Positions 8,730-17,180 of a DNA stretch of 64,000 nucleotides are shown piece by piece. Both the position numbers and the translations under genes were made by a program. Numbering within the stretch: position 1 is the stretch's first letter; each line of letters starts with the position of its first letter. Below the pieces are notes generated by a model. That model saw only the letters and a program-made list of their open reading frames with translations. It ran no database searches and had not been told where the DNA came from. Source of the stretch: Campylobacter sp. RM6914 (GTDB lineage Bacteria > Campylobacterota > Campylobacteria > Campylobacterales > Campylobacteraceae); the NCBI RefSeq assembly GCF_004803835.1, contig NZ_CP012545.1, positions 1,240,001-1,304,000 on the forward strand, read 5' to 3'.

Positions 8730-9317
8730 TTAAGCAGAAACATTTAGAACATTTCCACCAAGAGAAGCGATCTTTTCGTCGATAGAAGATAGGGTCTTAT
8801 CGATAGTCTTTTGTGAAATTTCAGGCAAATTTCCACCCCATGCTTTTTGAGCTTCATTAAAACCTCTTAAAATTCCTTCGCGACCGGCTTGAAGCTTTTC
8901 TAAATCATCGCCTGCAAAAGATAAAACAAAGCCTGAAAGTCTTTGCGCGGTATTTGTAATACCAAAAAAACCCTCTTCGCTCACTAGTGCACTTGCTTCA
9001 TCTACATTTAACTTATCTATAGCTGTACCGTTATATCCGATGGAAGATAGGTCAAGTCCGCTTAAAATTTCAGATAAATTTGACGGCACGCCGGATATCA
9101 CACCGCTTAATGCGCTTTGAGCGGAGGAGTTCGATGTTGTTTGGGCTGAAATTTGTGCTTGAAATTGTAAAAAATAACTATTTGAAAGCTCTTTTGCACT
9201 CATTGAGGAGAATTCTTTTAATTTCTCTTCATTGTTCTTGTTTAAAAGAGTATCTTGTTTTGTTTGTGTTTTTTCGCTTATCGTTGTTAAAATGCTTGAA
9301 TTTAGGCTAACTTGCAT
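8730..9317 (-). CDS. DUF5610-like hypothetical protein
   Basis: 195 aa beginning MQVSLNSSILTTI. I chose ATG 9317 because AAAGGAG sits 5 nt upstream; a longer frame (to 9356) lacks a site. The Gln/Ser-rich N-terminal half resembles an unstructured or secreted-type leader. The C-terminal part (FVLSFAGDDLEKLQAGREG and following) resembles a domain found in many epsilonproteobacterial and other proteins, sometimes labelled DUF5610 or, wrongly, hydrogenase-4 component G. There is no signal peptide. Function unknown; family named from memory. Confidence 0.7.
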   Translation of the reverse strand: MQVSLNSSILTTISEKTQTKQDTLLNKNNEEKLKEFSSMSAKELSNSYFLQFQAQISAQTTSNSSAQSALSGVISGVPSNLSEILSGLDLSSIGYNGTAIDKLNVDEASALVSEEGFFGITNTAQRLSGFVLSFAGDDLEKLQAGREGILRGFNEAQKAWGGNLPEISQKTIDKTLSSIDEKIASLGGNVLNVSA

Positions 9318-9386
9318 ATTTACTCCTTTGCAATAATCTGCCACCAATATCGTCAAAAATGAAAATTTCTTTAGGTTTAAAAGGAA

Positions 9387-9412
9387 GAAAAAAGGGCGAA
9401 AATTTCGCCCTT
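9387..9412 (-). terminator. Terminator of dps
   Basis: Near-perfect palindrome AAGGGCGAAA (9392-9401) / TTTCGCCCTT (9403-9412), effectively an AAGGGCG/CGCCCTT stem with an A/T loop, followed on the minus strand by TTTTTTCTTCC. It lies 7 nt past the dps stop. Confidence 0.9.
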
Positions 9413-9418
9413 GGGGTT

Positions 9419-9853
9419 TTATTTGCTTAAAGTTGCGTTAAGCATCCAAATTTCTTTTTCGTATTTTGCTATTTGCTCTTGAGCATAAGCTTGAGTTGTT
9501 GTATCGCCCTCGGCAACTTCGTCAAGGTCTTTAAATTCTTTTAAAAGATGTTTATACTCTGCTAAAACGATCTCCAAAACTTCTGTTGGAGTATAAGACG
9601 GTTTTGCTTCGTGTTTAATGCAAGTTAGTTTTGCCAACTCCTCAGCTTTAACAACAGCTGTACCGCCAAGCATGATAGCACGCTCTGCAACAGCATCGAA
9701 AATTTCGCTCATATCATCATATGCTTTTTCAGTGTATTCGTGAATGCTAAAAAACTGAATTCCTTTTACATTCCAGTGAAGATCGTGAAATTTAACATAT
9801 AACGCGTTTGCGTCAGCCTGAATTTTATTTAGTCTTGCTATAACTTTTGACAT
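9419..9853 (-). CDS. dps: Dps ferritin-like DNA/iron protection protein
   Basis: 144-aa miniferritin of normal length. The family signature LHWNVKG (residues 24-30) supplies a ferroxidase histidine, and HEYTEKAYDDMSEIFDAVAER supplies the partner His/Asp/Glu ligands contributed across the dimer interface. Dps dodecamers oxidise Fe(II) with peroxide and store it, protecting DNA. It is monocistronic, with an AAGGAG site and its own terminator. A perfect 14-bp palindrome about 45 bp before the start codon is a plausible PerR/Fur-type operator. Confidence 0.95.
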   Translation of the reverse strand: MSKVIARLNKIQADANALYVKFHDLHWNVKGIQFFSIHEYTEKAYDDMSEIFDAVAERAIMLGGTAVVKAEELAKLTCIKHEAKPSYTPTEVLEIVLAEYKHLLKEFKDLDEVAEGDTTTQAYAQEQIAKYEKEIWMLNATLSK

Positions 9854-9897
9854 TTTGTCTCCTTTTGTTAATTTGGCGTAATTTTAACACAGAATGC

Positions 9898-9911
9898 TTA
9901 ATAATTATTAA
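9898..9911. promoter_or_regulatory. Perfect palindrome upstream of dps (possible PerR/Fur site)
   Basis: TTAATAATTATTAA is a perfect 14-bp palindrome. On the minus strand it precedes a TTAAAAT-like -10 of dps by roughly 20 bp, a position where a repressor would block RNA polymerase. Peroxide and iron control of dps is common in this group. The regulator assignment is inference from position and AT-rich dyad form. Confidence 0.5.
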
Positions 9912-9912
9912 A

Positions 9913-9937
9913 CTAAATAATAAATTTTATTATTTAG
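9913..9937. repeat. Perfect 25-nt palindrome between napD and dps
   Basis: CTAAATAATAAA (9913-9924) and TTTATTATTTAG (9926-9937) are exact reverse complements around a single T. It starts one base after the smaller dps palindrome and ends 6 nt from the napD stop. It could be an AT-only transcription end for napD or a second operator half for dps. Confidence 0.6.
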
Positions 9938-9943
9938 GAAAAT

Positions 9944-10291
9944 TTATCTTACTTTATAGTGAACACTTCCATTATAGCAAATATCTTCGGCTTTGACGTT
10001 ATCATTTGTTAAAATTTCGCTTATTCCTTGTTTTTTATCTAGCTTGTCTTTATCAAACTCAACATCTTCTTGATATGCATAAACCATAGCAACAGTCGCA
10101 ACCCCTTCGATCATCTCCATACGTCTAAAGGTTGCCACTTCGCCATTTACGTCGTCTGCGGTTACAACGGCTACGATTTTATCGTTTTTGTGAGCTATGA
10201 TTTCTACATCTTTAAATTTACTAAGCTCGTTTAATACTAAATTTTTGTCTGCTTTTTCTTTTAAATTTATAACAACGCTTGAAATATTCAT
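9944..10291 (-). CDS. napD: NapD, NapA-specific twin-arginine chaperone
   Basis: 115-aa cytoplasmic chaperone that binds the Tat signal of NapA and holds it back until the molybdenum cofactor is in place. It begins MNISSVVINLKEKADKNLV and has the short ferredoxin-like alpha/beta fold pattern of NapD, longer than the E. coli protein by an acidic C-terminal tail. The ATG at 10291 overlaps the napL stop in ATGA; an upstream in-frame TTG is also possible but is less likely. It is the last gene of the nap operon. Confidence 0.88.
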   Translation of the reverse strand: MNISSVVINLKEKADKNLVLNELSKFKDVEIIAHKNDKIVAVVTADDVNGEVATFRRMEMIEGVATVAMVYAYQEDVEFDKDKLDKKQGISEILTNDNVKAEDICYNGSVHYKVR

Positions 10292-11217
10292 CTTACCTTC
10301 CAAAAATGTATGTTTTTCTCAAAAGCACTACTTAAAAGCGTATCAGGAGAGATAAAGACTATACTATTTATCGTATTTTGAGGAGTTTGCAAACGCTTTA
10401 CTTGCGTAAGAGAATTTGTATCAAAAACATAAATTTCACTCAAATCATCTTGAATATAAGCACCTGTTTTTGCGTCAGTGCTTAAAGCTATATCCATCAC
10501 TGAAGTTTTTGCCTTTAGACGTCTTATCTCATTGCCCCGCAAAACAGCCACGCTCATATCAACGCCTGCAGTAAGCACAACGTTACCGTCATAGTCGATA
10601 GCATACATTGTATCTTTATGCACGTCTACAATCCTGCTCATATCCCTACTTTTAACATCGTAAAAGTAAATTTTACCTCCTTCGGTAGCTATAGCAACGG
10701 TTGTTTTGTTTGGATTTACCTTCATATCAGCTAGAAGTGCGGTTGAAATTTTAAAGTCATGCTCACTCTTGCCGTTTTGTAAATTTATAATAGAAATTTC
10801 ATTGCTGATAGTGCCTAAAATCGCTTTATTTTCACTTAGAAACAGAGCTTTTTTAGCAGCTTCGCCAAGCTGGGAAACAAGCTTTATGCCGCTATCTTTT
10901 ACAAGATAAAGCGAACGTTTATTAGAATTTGCTTCAGTCAAAACCAGCAAAGAACCATTTAGCTCATCTATGCTTAGGATATTTGGTCGCAAAATTTCAT
11001 CATTTATATTTTTAATGTCGTCAAAAACAATACTTTGCTTAAAAGTGTCATTTTTTACATCATAAATTTCTATACTACCGCTATAAGTTGCGATATAAAG
11101 GTTGTCATTTACAAGCGTCATAGACATGACATTTGCTTGTGTTTGTATGGTCTTAAAGGGCAAATCCTCGCCAAAAACAAAGCCCAAAAACAGTAAAAAA
11201 ACTAAAAATACTCTCAT
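10288..11217 (-). CDS. napL: NapL, periplasmic beta-propeller-like Nap accessory protein
   Basis: 309 aa with a signal peptide (MRVFLVFLLFLGFVFG) and a succession of WD40/quinoprotein-like repeats (for example LYIATYSGSIEIYDVKND and KIYFYDVKSRDMSRIVDVHK). NapL occurs in nap operons of Wolinella, Campylobacter and relatives; its exact job in electron delivery or maturation is not settled. It overlaps napF by 4 nt and napD by 4 nt, which points to translational coupling in the operon. Confidence 0.85.
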   Translation of the reverse strand: MRVFLVFLLFLGFVFGEDLPFKTIQTQANVMSMTLVNDNLYIATYSGSIEIYDVKNDTFKQSIVFDDIKNINDEILRPNILSIDELNGSLLVLTEANSNKRSLYLVKDSGIKLVSQLGEAAKKALFLSENKAILGTISNEISIINLQNGKSEHDFKISTALLADMKVNPNKTTVAIATEGGKIYFYDVKSRDMSRIVDVHKDTMYAIDYDGNVVLTAGVDMSVAVLRGNEIRRLKAKTSVMDIALSTDAKTGAYIQDDLSEIYVFDTNSLTQVKRLQTPQNTINSIVFISPDTLLSSAFEKNIHFWKVR

Positions 11218-11690
11218 AAGCTCTCCATTTTAATCGAATGTTTGAAGCAAGCATTAATACACTCGCCACATGAGTTACAACGCTCGTTTATCATCGGACG
11301 AAAAACACCAAGAAAATCAATCGCCCTATACTTGCACGCATCTTGACAATTATAGCATATGACATCATTCCAAGCTAAGCAAGAATTTACTTGTATTGCT
11401 GTTTTTGCTCCGATATTTTGGCTAAATTTTAGATCTAAAACACTCTTTTTAACCGATTCGCAAGCTATAGCACACTCTTTACAAAAGTTGCAACCCCTAT
11501 CCTTAACGTCAAAAATCACTCTTTGTCCGTCAAAACTAAGCAACTCTCTTGCACAAATACTAACGCAAGGTGCATCGCAACCCTCACAATCAAATTCACC
11601 GCTAAAATAAGGCGGAGTAATAAAGCGCGGTTGCTCCCCAACGGCAGTAACCGGCTTTAAAATTTTAGTAAATAGTGCGCGACGCTGCAA
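11214..11690 (-). CDS. napF: NapF ferredoxin-type protein
   Basis: 158-aa iron-sulfur protein with cysteine clusters CEGCDAPCVSIC (near residue 33), CNFCKECAIAC (near 67), CYNCQDAC (near 112) and CNSCGECINAC (near 137), enough for three to four [4Fe-4S] centres. There is no signal peptide, consistent with a cytoplasmic role. NapF is thought to assist cluster loading or activation of NapA before export. The stop is adjacent to the napL start (4-nt overlap) and its own start directly follows napB. Confidence 0.9.
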   Translation of the reverse strand: MQRRALFTKILKPVTAVGEQPRFITPPYFSGEFDCEGCDAPCVSICARELLSFDGQRVIFDVKDRGCNFCKECAIACESVKKSVLDLKFSQNIGAKTAIQVNSCLAWNDVICYNCQDACKYRAIDFLGVFRPMINERCNSCGECINACFKHSIKMESL

Positions 11691-12209
11691 CTATCTTACT
11701 CCCTCGTTTAAGATATCAAGTAAATTTGACTTAGCAGAGCCGTTGGCATCTCTAAATTCAGGAGTGAAGTTGTTTTTGATAGGCACTTTAACATCCGCTT
11801 GAGAAACGTGACAAGTTGTGCAGTTAAAGCGCTCGTCGTGCAAAATTCCCTTCAAGTCGGTTTTATTTCTTAAATCATACAAGTGTGAAGCAGGTATCGG
11901 TGTAGCTCCGCTATCTGCGGCAAATTCAGGCATATGACAGGTTACACACATGTTCATATCTTTAGTAATAGGCACTAAACCCTCTAAATCATGCGGGATA
12001 AACGGAGGTGCGTTTTCAAACGATCGGTCAAATTTCTTTGACATACCGGCAGGCTCTGCACTATAATTTATATCTCTAGCCGCGATATTGTCATTAGTAA
12101 GATCGCCTCTAAAACCCATATCGGTATCGCTTATGCTTTTGTTTGAAACCGCACAAGCACTTAAAATAAGCGCAAGTAGTGCGCCAAATGCTATAAATTT
12201 AAATTTCAT
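11691..12209 (-). CDS. napB: NapB dihaem cytochrome c subunit, with a lipobox
   Basis: 172-aa small subunit of periplasmic nitrate reductase that passes electrons to NapA. Two haem-attachment motifs are present, CVTCH near residue 87 and CTTCH near residue 129, and extra histidines (for example in IPASHLYDL) can serve as distal ligands. The N terminus is a lipoprotein-type signal with LSAC at residues 16-19, so the protein may be membrane-anchored by lipid, unlike the soluble E. coli NapB. It overlaps napH by 4 nt. Haem attachment needs CcsBA. Confidence 0.94.
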   Translation of the reverse strand: MKFKFIAFGALLALILSACAVSNKSISDTDMGFRGDLTNDNIAARDINYSAEPAGMSKKFDRSFENAPPFIPHDLEGLVPITKDMNMCVTCHMPEFAADSGATPIPASHLYDLRNKTDLKGILHDERFNCTTCHVSQADVKVPIKNNFTPEFRDANGSAKSNLLDILNEGVR

Positions 12210-13003
12210 CTTTCTTCCTTTAAATTTCTTATACTAAATTTCATCGCATCATCATTGCAAACATCAATACAGCGTCCACAACTTATGCACTCGCTATTTG
12301 TTACAAAACCGCTTTTATGCCCTACCATCGAAAGGACTTGCGGCTCGGGGCAAGCTTTTAGACATTTTGCACATTTGTTGCATTTGCTTAGGTCGTGACT
12401 AATGCGAATTAGTGAAAATTTTGACAATAAAGCGTAAAACGCACCCAAAGGACAAATGTATCCACATATGCCTCTAGGTAAAACAAACATGTCAAAAACT
12501 ATAATCACAAAGATCGCTGCTAATACAAAAATATCAAGATATATGATACCTCTTTGCACCATACCCACAAAACTTACACTCTCAAAAACAGGTAAAGAGA
12601 GCAAGGCTGAAAACACAAGAATTGCCAAAAGTAGGTAATATCTTGTATTTTTAGGTAAATTTAAAAGCTTTGCGTCTTTATTAAAGCCTAGTTTTTCGCG
12701 TAGTTTTGCAGCCATATCCGTAAATAAATTTACAGGACAAACCCAAGCACAAAATGCACGTGGAGCAATAACAGCATATAAAATAGCCACAATCACAGCT
12801 CCAATAATCACACTCATGCCGACACTTGCTCCTGCTAAAATAAGCTGTAGCAAAGCAAATGGATCAGCAAATGTGATCGCACCAAAAAGCGATGAGGCAC
12901 TAAGATCGCCCAAAAGCAACTTTAAACCATAATGGTTTGATACGATAAACGCAACTAAAATTAAAATTTGAGTAAGCCTTCTAAAAAGTAAAATTTTCAT
13001 CAC
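12206..13003 (-). CDS. napH: NapH quinol dehydrogenase membrane subunit
   Basis: 265-aa membrane ferredoxin with four transmembrane helices, two CX3CP motifs (CAWVCPVN and CGYICPLG) characteristic of NapH/NosR-type proteins, and a cytoplasmic C-terminal domain with two [4Fe-4S] motifs (CNKCAKCLKACP and CISCGRCIDVC). With NapG it oxidises menaquinol and sends electrons to NapB, replacing NapC, which is absent here. It overlaps both napG and napB by 4 nt. Confidence 0.94.
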   Translation of the reverse strand: MMKILLFRRLTQILILVAFIVSNHYGLKLLLGDLSASSLFGAITFADPFALLQLILAGASVGMSVIIGAVIVAILYAVIAPRAFCAWVCPVNLFTDMAAKLREKLGFNKDAKLLNLPKNTRYYLLLAILVFSALLSLPVFESVSFVGMVQRGIIYLDIFVLAAIFVIIVFDMFVLPRGICGYICPLGAFYALLSKFSLIRISHDLSKCNKCAKCLKACPEPQVLSMVGHKSGFVTNSECISCGRCIDVCNDDAMKFSIRNLKEER

Positions 13004-13752
13004 AGCTCCCCATCATTTAAATAATCTTTAGCTTTATTAATATCAAGCTTTATGTTTGTATCAACGCCCTCGAGTCGCTTCTCGTCGCCTTCTACCCAAC
13101 CTTTGACATAGTTTTGATCCACAGAGCCCATAACGATATCTCTAGGCATGATCTTAATGGCTGGATTTTGCGTAATGCAAACTCTTTCACATACTCCACA
13201 GCCTGTACAAACATCCATATCAACAACCGGTAGCAAAAATGCGTGTTTTGCGGTGCGTTCGTTTCGTCTGTACTCAAGTTTCAATGCCTTGTCTATAAGT
13301 GGACAATCACGATAACAGGCATCACAGCGGATACCCCAGTATGCAATACAGCTGTGAGTATCTATCATGGCAACGCCCATTCTTGCTTTATTGATGTCTA
13401 GCTCACCATTTGTGCTAACTAAAATTTTATCAAGTGCATTGGTCGGACAGGCTACCACGCAAGGTATATCCTCGCATAACTTGCAAGGAGTTTCACGCGG
13501 AGTAAAGTGTGGAGTGCCGTTTGCCACACCAGAGCTAAGCGTTGCTAGCTTTAACGTATCAAAAGGACATGCCTCAACGCAAAGCCCGCAACGTATACAG
13601 CTAGCTAAAAATTCGCTCTCATTTTTAGCTCCGGGCGGTCTAAGCAAAACTAGCTTATCCGCCTTTACAGCCTTTGTCCAAACAAAACTACCGGCAGCAG
13701 CCAGCGCAACGGCTTTAAGTCCAAATTTTAGGACTTCTCTTCTATTTTGCAC
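13000..13752 (-). CDS. napG: NapG periplasmic ferredoxin of the quinol dehydrogenase
   Basis: 250 aa with a Tat-type leader (MQNRREVLKFGLKAVALAAA) and four [4Fe-4S] cysteine clusters, beginning CIRCGLCVEACP near residue 51 and ending CTGCGVCERVC near residue 184. Partner of NapH in menaquinol-to-NapB electron transfer. It starts 2 nt after the napA stop, as expected in the napAGHBFLD order of Campylobacter and Wolinella. Confidence 0.94.
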   Translation of the reverse strand: MQNRREVLKFGLKAVALAAAGSFVWTKAVKADKLVLLRPPGAKNESEFLASCIRCGLCVEACPFDTLKLATLSSGVANGTPHFTPRETPCKLCEDIPCVVACPTNALDKILVSTNGELDINKARMGVAMIDTHSCIAYWGIRCDACYRDCPLIDKALKLEYRRNERTAKHAFLLPVVDMDVCTGCGVCERVCITQNPAIKIMPRDIVMGSVDQNYVKGWVEGDEKRLEGVDTNIKLDINKAKDYLNDGEL

Positions 13753-13754
13753 GA

Positions 13755-16535
13755 CTAAGCCTTATAAACCTTAACGGCACATTTTTTATAATCCGTCTCT
13801 TTTGAGATAGGACAAGTCGCATCTAAACATACCTTGTTGATATACACGTTTTCATCAAAAAATGGTACATACACAAGTCCTACAGGCGGCTTGTTTCTAC
13901 CATTTACATCAACACGTGCTTTGACTTTACCACGGCGGCTCTCTACCCATACTATCTCATTATCAAGAACGCCGATCTTTTTCGCATCATCTTCATGCAT
14001 GTAGCAAAGCGCCTCAGGAACAGCACGATAAAGTTCAGGAACACGCATTGTCATAGTGCCGGTATGCCAATGTTCAAGCACCCTTCCCGTACATAGCCAT
14101 AACGGATACTCTTTGCTTGGCATTTCGCATGGATCCATATAAGGGCGGAAGAAAATTTTAGCTTTATTTGTTAGAGGAGTCTTATCTTGCGTTATCACGG
14201 CTTTTAAATTTCCGCTTGGAAGAGCTGCGTTTTTGTTACCGTAGAATGCAAAATTTTCACCCTCTTTTGCATATTTTTTAGCATAATAATCAAATTTAAC
14301 GTTAAATCTCCACTGTGTCTCTTTGCCATTTACTACCGGCCATCTAAGTCCGCGCACTCTATGATACGTATCAAAATCAGCCAAGTCATGTCCATGTCCT
14401 ACGCCAAATTTTCTATACTCTTCCCATAGATATTTTTGAACAAAGAAGCCATAACCGTTAAATTCTTTACCGTCTGAGCCGACAACTTTACGTTTGTCAC
14501 CAAACACTTCAGAGTTATCGTAATCCTCCATAATAGCGTCTTTAGCGTTAAAGCTTTTTGCGTATTCATTAGCAAATAACACATCATAAAGCGTGTCTTC
14601 TTCGCTATAACCCATAGCTTTTGCTTCTTCAAGAACGCTAGGAAGAGTAACTTTATCATTTACTTTTACTTCGCCCCAGAACTCTTTTATCTTAAATCTT
14701 TTTGTAAATTCCATAATCTGCCACGTATCACTCATCGCTTCGCCGACAGGAAGAACTTGTTGTCTCCAGTGTTGAGTTCTACGCTCTGCGTTACCGTATG
14801 CACCCCATTTCTCATATATCATCGCTGTTGGAAGTATAAGGTCTGCAACTTTAGCAGAAATTCCAGGATATGGATCTGAAACAACGATAAAGTTATCCAT
14901 CTCACGTGCCGCTTTTATCCAGTGGTTTGCATTTGCAGTGTTTTGCCAAGGGTTGTTTACCTGAACCCAGATAAATTTATTTTTACCATCTTCAAGATCA
15001 CGAAGCATTTTTACATAATGAGAAGCAACAACGTGGTTTATAGTATTTTTAGGAAGTTTCCAAATTTGCTCGGTTATCTCTCTGTGTTTTGGATTAGCAA
15101 CAACCATGTCGGCAGGCAAGCGATGAACAAATGTTCCAACTTCGCGCGCTGTTCCGCATGCGCTTGGTTGTCCTGTTAGCGAGAAAGCACCGGATCCCGG
15201 AAGCGCTTGCTTGCCAAGCAGGAAGTGCACCATGTAGGCTTGTTCGTTTACCCATGTTCCTCTTTGGTGTTGGTTAAAGCCCATTGTCCAAAAGCTAACT
15301 ACTTTGCGATTTTTCTCGATATAAAGGTCGGCTAATTGTTTTAATTTGGCTTTAAATTCATCTAGAGGCTCACTTGCGTCACCTTTTGCTATCTTGGCTG
15401 TAAATTCCAAAGTATAAGGTGCAAGAGCTTTTTTAAACTCCTCAAAGCTTATATGCCAGTGTGCATCTGCCTTGCCGTTATTTTTATTTTCAAGAGTATC
15501 TCCTGCTTTCATGCCAAGGTACGCCAAAGTAACACCCTCAGCTTCACTTAAAACTTTTGATTTCTCTGTTGCTGCGGTATCTAACTCACTTGGTAGATAT
15601 TTTGCGTGTTTGGTTTCCGGTCTAAGTCCGTAACCTATATCAACCGGACCCGTTGTAAATACGCAGTGACGTTTTACAAATTCCTGATCTATCATTTCAG
15701 GATGATTGTAAACTATCTCGCGAGCTATATAGTTCCAAATAGCAAGATCTGTAGATGGAGCAAAGATGATCTCTATATCTGCTAAATTTGAAGTTCTGTT
15801 TGAAAAAGTAGTTAAATTTACCACTTTAACCCTATCAGGATCACCAAGCTTTCTATCGCTTATGCGTGACCACAAGATCGGGTGCATCTCAGCCATGTTT
15901 GCGCCCCATGTTACGACAGTATCTGTCATCTCGATATCATCATAGCAACCAGCAGGCTCATCCACACCAAAAACTTGCATAAAACCGACAACGGCAGATG
16001 CCATACAGTGTCTTGCGTTTGGATCTATGGAGTTACTTCTAAAGCCGCCTTTCATCATTTTTGAAGCGGCATAACCCTCCATGATAGTGTATTGGCCAGA
16101 TCCTAAAACTCCTACGCCATGAGGACCTAGCTCTTTATAGGCTTTTCTAAATTGCACCTCCATTACATCAAAGGCTTGCTTCCAGCTAACTTGCTTAAAT
16201 TTACCTTTTTTATCAAATTCACCTTTTTCATTTACACGAAGCAAAGGATGAGTTATACGGTCTTCGCCATACATTATCTTTGCATTAAAATAACCTTTAA
16301 TACAGTTTAATCCACGGTTAACAGGTGCTTCAGGGTCACCTTTGACGGCTACGATCTTACCGTCTTTAGTAGCCACCATGATACCACAACCCGTACCACA
16401 GAAACGACAGGCAGCCTTATCCCAACGCCAACCTTTTTCTACTTCGTTTGCGTTAAGTCCGCTAGGTAGTGCGATACCGGCACTAGCACAAGCAGCCGTT
16501 GCGGCAGCTGATTTTATAAATTCCCGACGATCCAT
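13755..16535 (-). CDS. napA: NapA periplasmic nitrate reductase catalytic subunit
   Basis: 926-aa molybdoenzyme that reduces nitrate to nitrite in the periplasm. The twin-arginine leader is [20 protein letters not shown]. The [4Fe-4S] site is formed by [12 protein letters not shown] plus the later CIKGY cysteine near residues 43-78. The Mo-ligand cysteine is in [11 protein letters not shown] near residue 176. Bis-MGD-binding segments follow over the whole length, which is normal for epsilonproteobacterial NapA. An AAGGAG site precedes the ATG. It is the first gene of the operon, preceded by 487 bp of noncoding DNA that must contain the promoter. Confidence 0.97.
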   Translation of the reverse strand: MDRREFIKSAAATAACASAGIALPSGLNANEVEKGWRWDKAACRFCGTGCGIMVATKDGKIVAVKGDPEAPVNRGLNCIKGYFNAKIMYGEDRITHPLLRVNEKGEFDKKGKFKQVSWKQAFDVMEVQFRKAYKELGPHGVGVLGSGQYTIMEGYAASKMMKGGFRSNSIDPNARHCMASAVVGFMQVFGVDEPAGCYDDIEMTDTVVTWGANMAEMHPILWSRISDRKLGDPDRVKVVNLTTFSNRTSNLADIEIIFAPSTDLAIWNYIAREIVYNHPEMIDQEFVKRHCVFTTGPVDIGYGLRPETKHAKYLPSELDTAATEKSKVLSEAEGVTLAYLGMKAGDTLENKNNGKADAHWHISFEEFKKALAPYTLEFTAKIAKGDASEPLDEFKAKLKQLADLYIEKNRKVVSFWTMGFNQHQRGTWVNEQAYMVHFLLGKQALPGSGAFSLTGQPSACGTAREVGTFVHRLPADMVVANPKHREITEQIWKLPKNTINHVVASHYVKMLRDLEDGKNKFIWVQVNNPWQNTANANHWIKAAREMDNFIVVSDPYPGISAKVADLILPTAMIYEKWGAYGNAERRTQHWRQQVLPVGEAMSDTWQIMEFTKRFKIKEFWGEVKVNDKVTLPSVLEEAKAMGYSEEDTLYDVLFANEYAKSFNAKDAIMEDYDNSEVFGDKRKVVGSDGKEFNGYGFFVQKYLWEEYRKFGVGHGHDLADFDTYHRVRGLRWPVVNGKETQWRFNVKFDYYAKKYAKEGENFAFYGNKNAALPSGNLKAVITQDKTPLTNKAKIFFRPYMDPCEMPSKEYPLWLCTGRVLEHWHTGTMTMRVPELYRAVPEALCYMHEDDAKKIGVLDNEIVWVESRRGKVKARVDVNGRNKPPVGLVYVPFFDENVYINKVCLDATCPISKETDYKKCAVKVYKA

Positions 16536-17022
16536 ATTTTCTCCTTGATAAGAATTTAAGTCTTTGTACTTATTTGCCTAAAATATTAATATAACATAAA
16601 TTTCATTTAAATCGGATTAACCCAGATCAATGAATGATAAGAATTTATAATGATTATTAAATAGTTAAGTGGAAAATTGTGAGATAAAATTTAATCAAAG
16701 ACTACAACCACGATCGTAACGCAAAATAGTTTAAATATTGATAAGCATACTTATAAAGGTTATCCATAAATTTCACGAAAAATTTATCTATATTTTACGC
16801 AAGAGATAGAGTTTTAGTTTTGAATTTCTAATAAAAACGAGAAATTTCATTTTTTAAATGCATAGCAAGATAATATATCACACTATATTTTTCAATCAAA
16901 ATCACAATAAAACATACAACAAACTTGAAGATTAATATAAATTAAATTTTCACTCAAATCTCGATTTTAACGTGATTTGGTAAATAGTTATAAATTAAAA
17001 TAAATAGCGGTAAATAGATAAG
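16536..17022. other. Long noncoding region upstream of napA
   Basis: 487 bp, very AT-rich, with no coding frame I can support on either strand. The napA ribosome-binding site is at its left end, and minus-strand TATATTAATATTTTAG around 16600 could hold the -10. Several imperfect dyads such as TTGATAAGC...CTTATAAAG around 16739-16757 are visible, but none matches an FNR or NssR site closely enough to name. Confidence 0.55.
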
Positions 17023-17099
17023 TGGTGTCCCCATCAGGATTCGAACCTGAGGCCTCAAAATTAGGAATTTTGCGCTCTATCCTGCTGAGCTATGAGGAC
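17023..17099 (-). tRNA. tRNA-Arg (anticodon CCU)
   Basis: 77-nt cloverleaf including an encoded CCA. Acceptor GTCCTCA pairs with TGGGGAC (one G-U pair), the anticodon stem CAAAA/TTTTG encloses a loop with CCT, and the T arm reads TCAGG-TTCGAAT-CCTGA. It decodes AGG. Confidence 0.95.
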
Positions 17100-17141
17100 A
17101 ATTTGCAATTTAAAGCGATAAATAATTAAATTTATATAAAC

Positions 17142-17168
17142 TAAAAAGCCACCCGAATTTGGGTGGCT
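17142..17168 (-). terminator. Terminator of fusA
   Basis: AGCCACCC (17147-17154) / GGGTGGCT (17161-17168), 6-nt loop, followed on the minus strand by TTTTTAG. It closes the rpsL-rpsG-fusA unit 12 nt past the fusA stop. Confidence 0.9.
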
Positions 17169-17180
17169 AGCTTTTGGCTT

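Noticed and set aside
14399-14659. Minus-strand frame inside napA
   Set aside because: It lies in another frame of napA, is rich in Leu/Lys and has no family resemblance.
16620-16760. FNR-type sites upstream of napA
   Set aside because: Partial TTGAT and ATCAA halves occur, but no pair has the right spacing and orientation.
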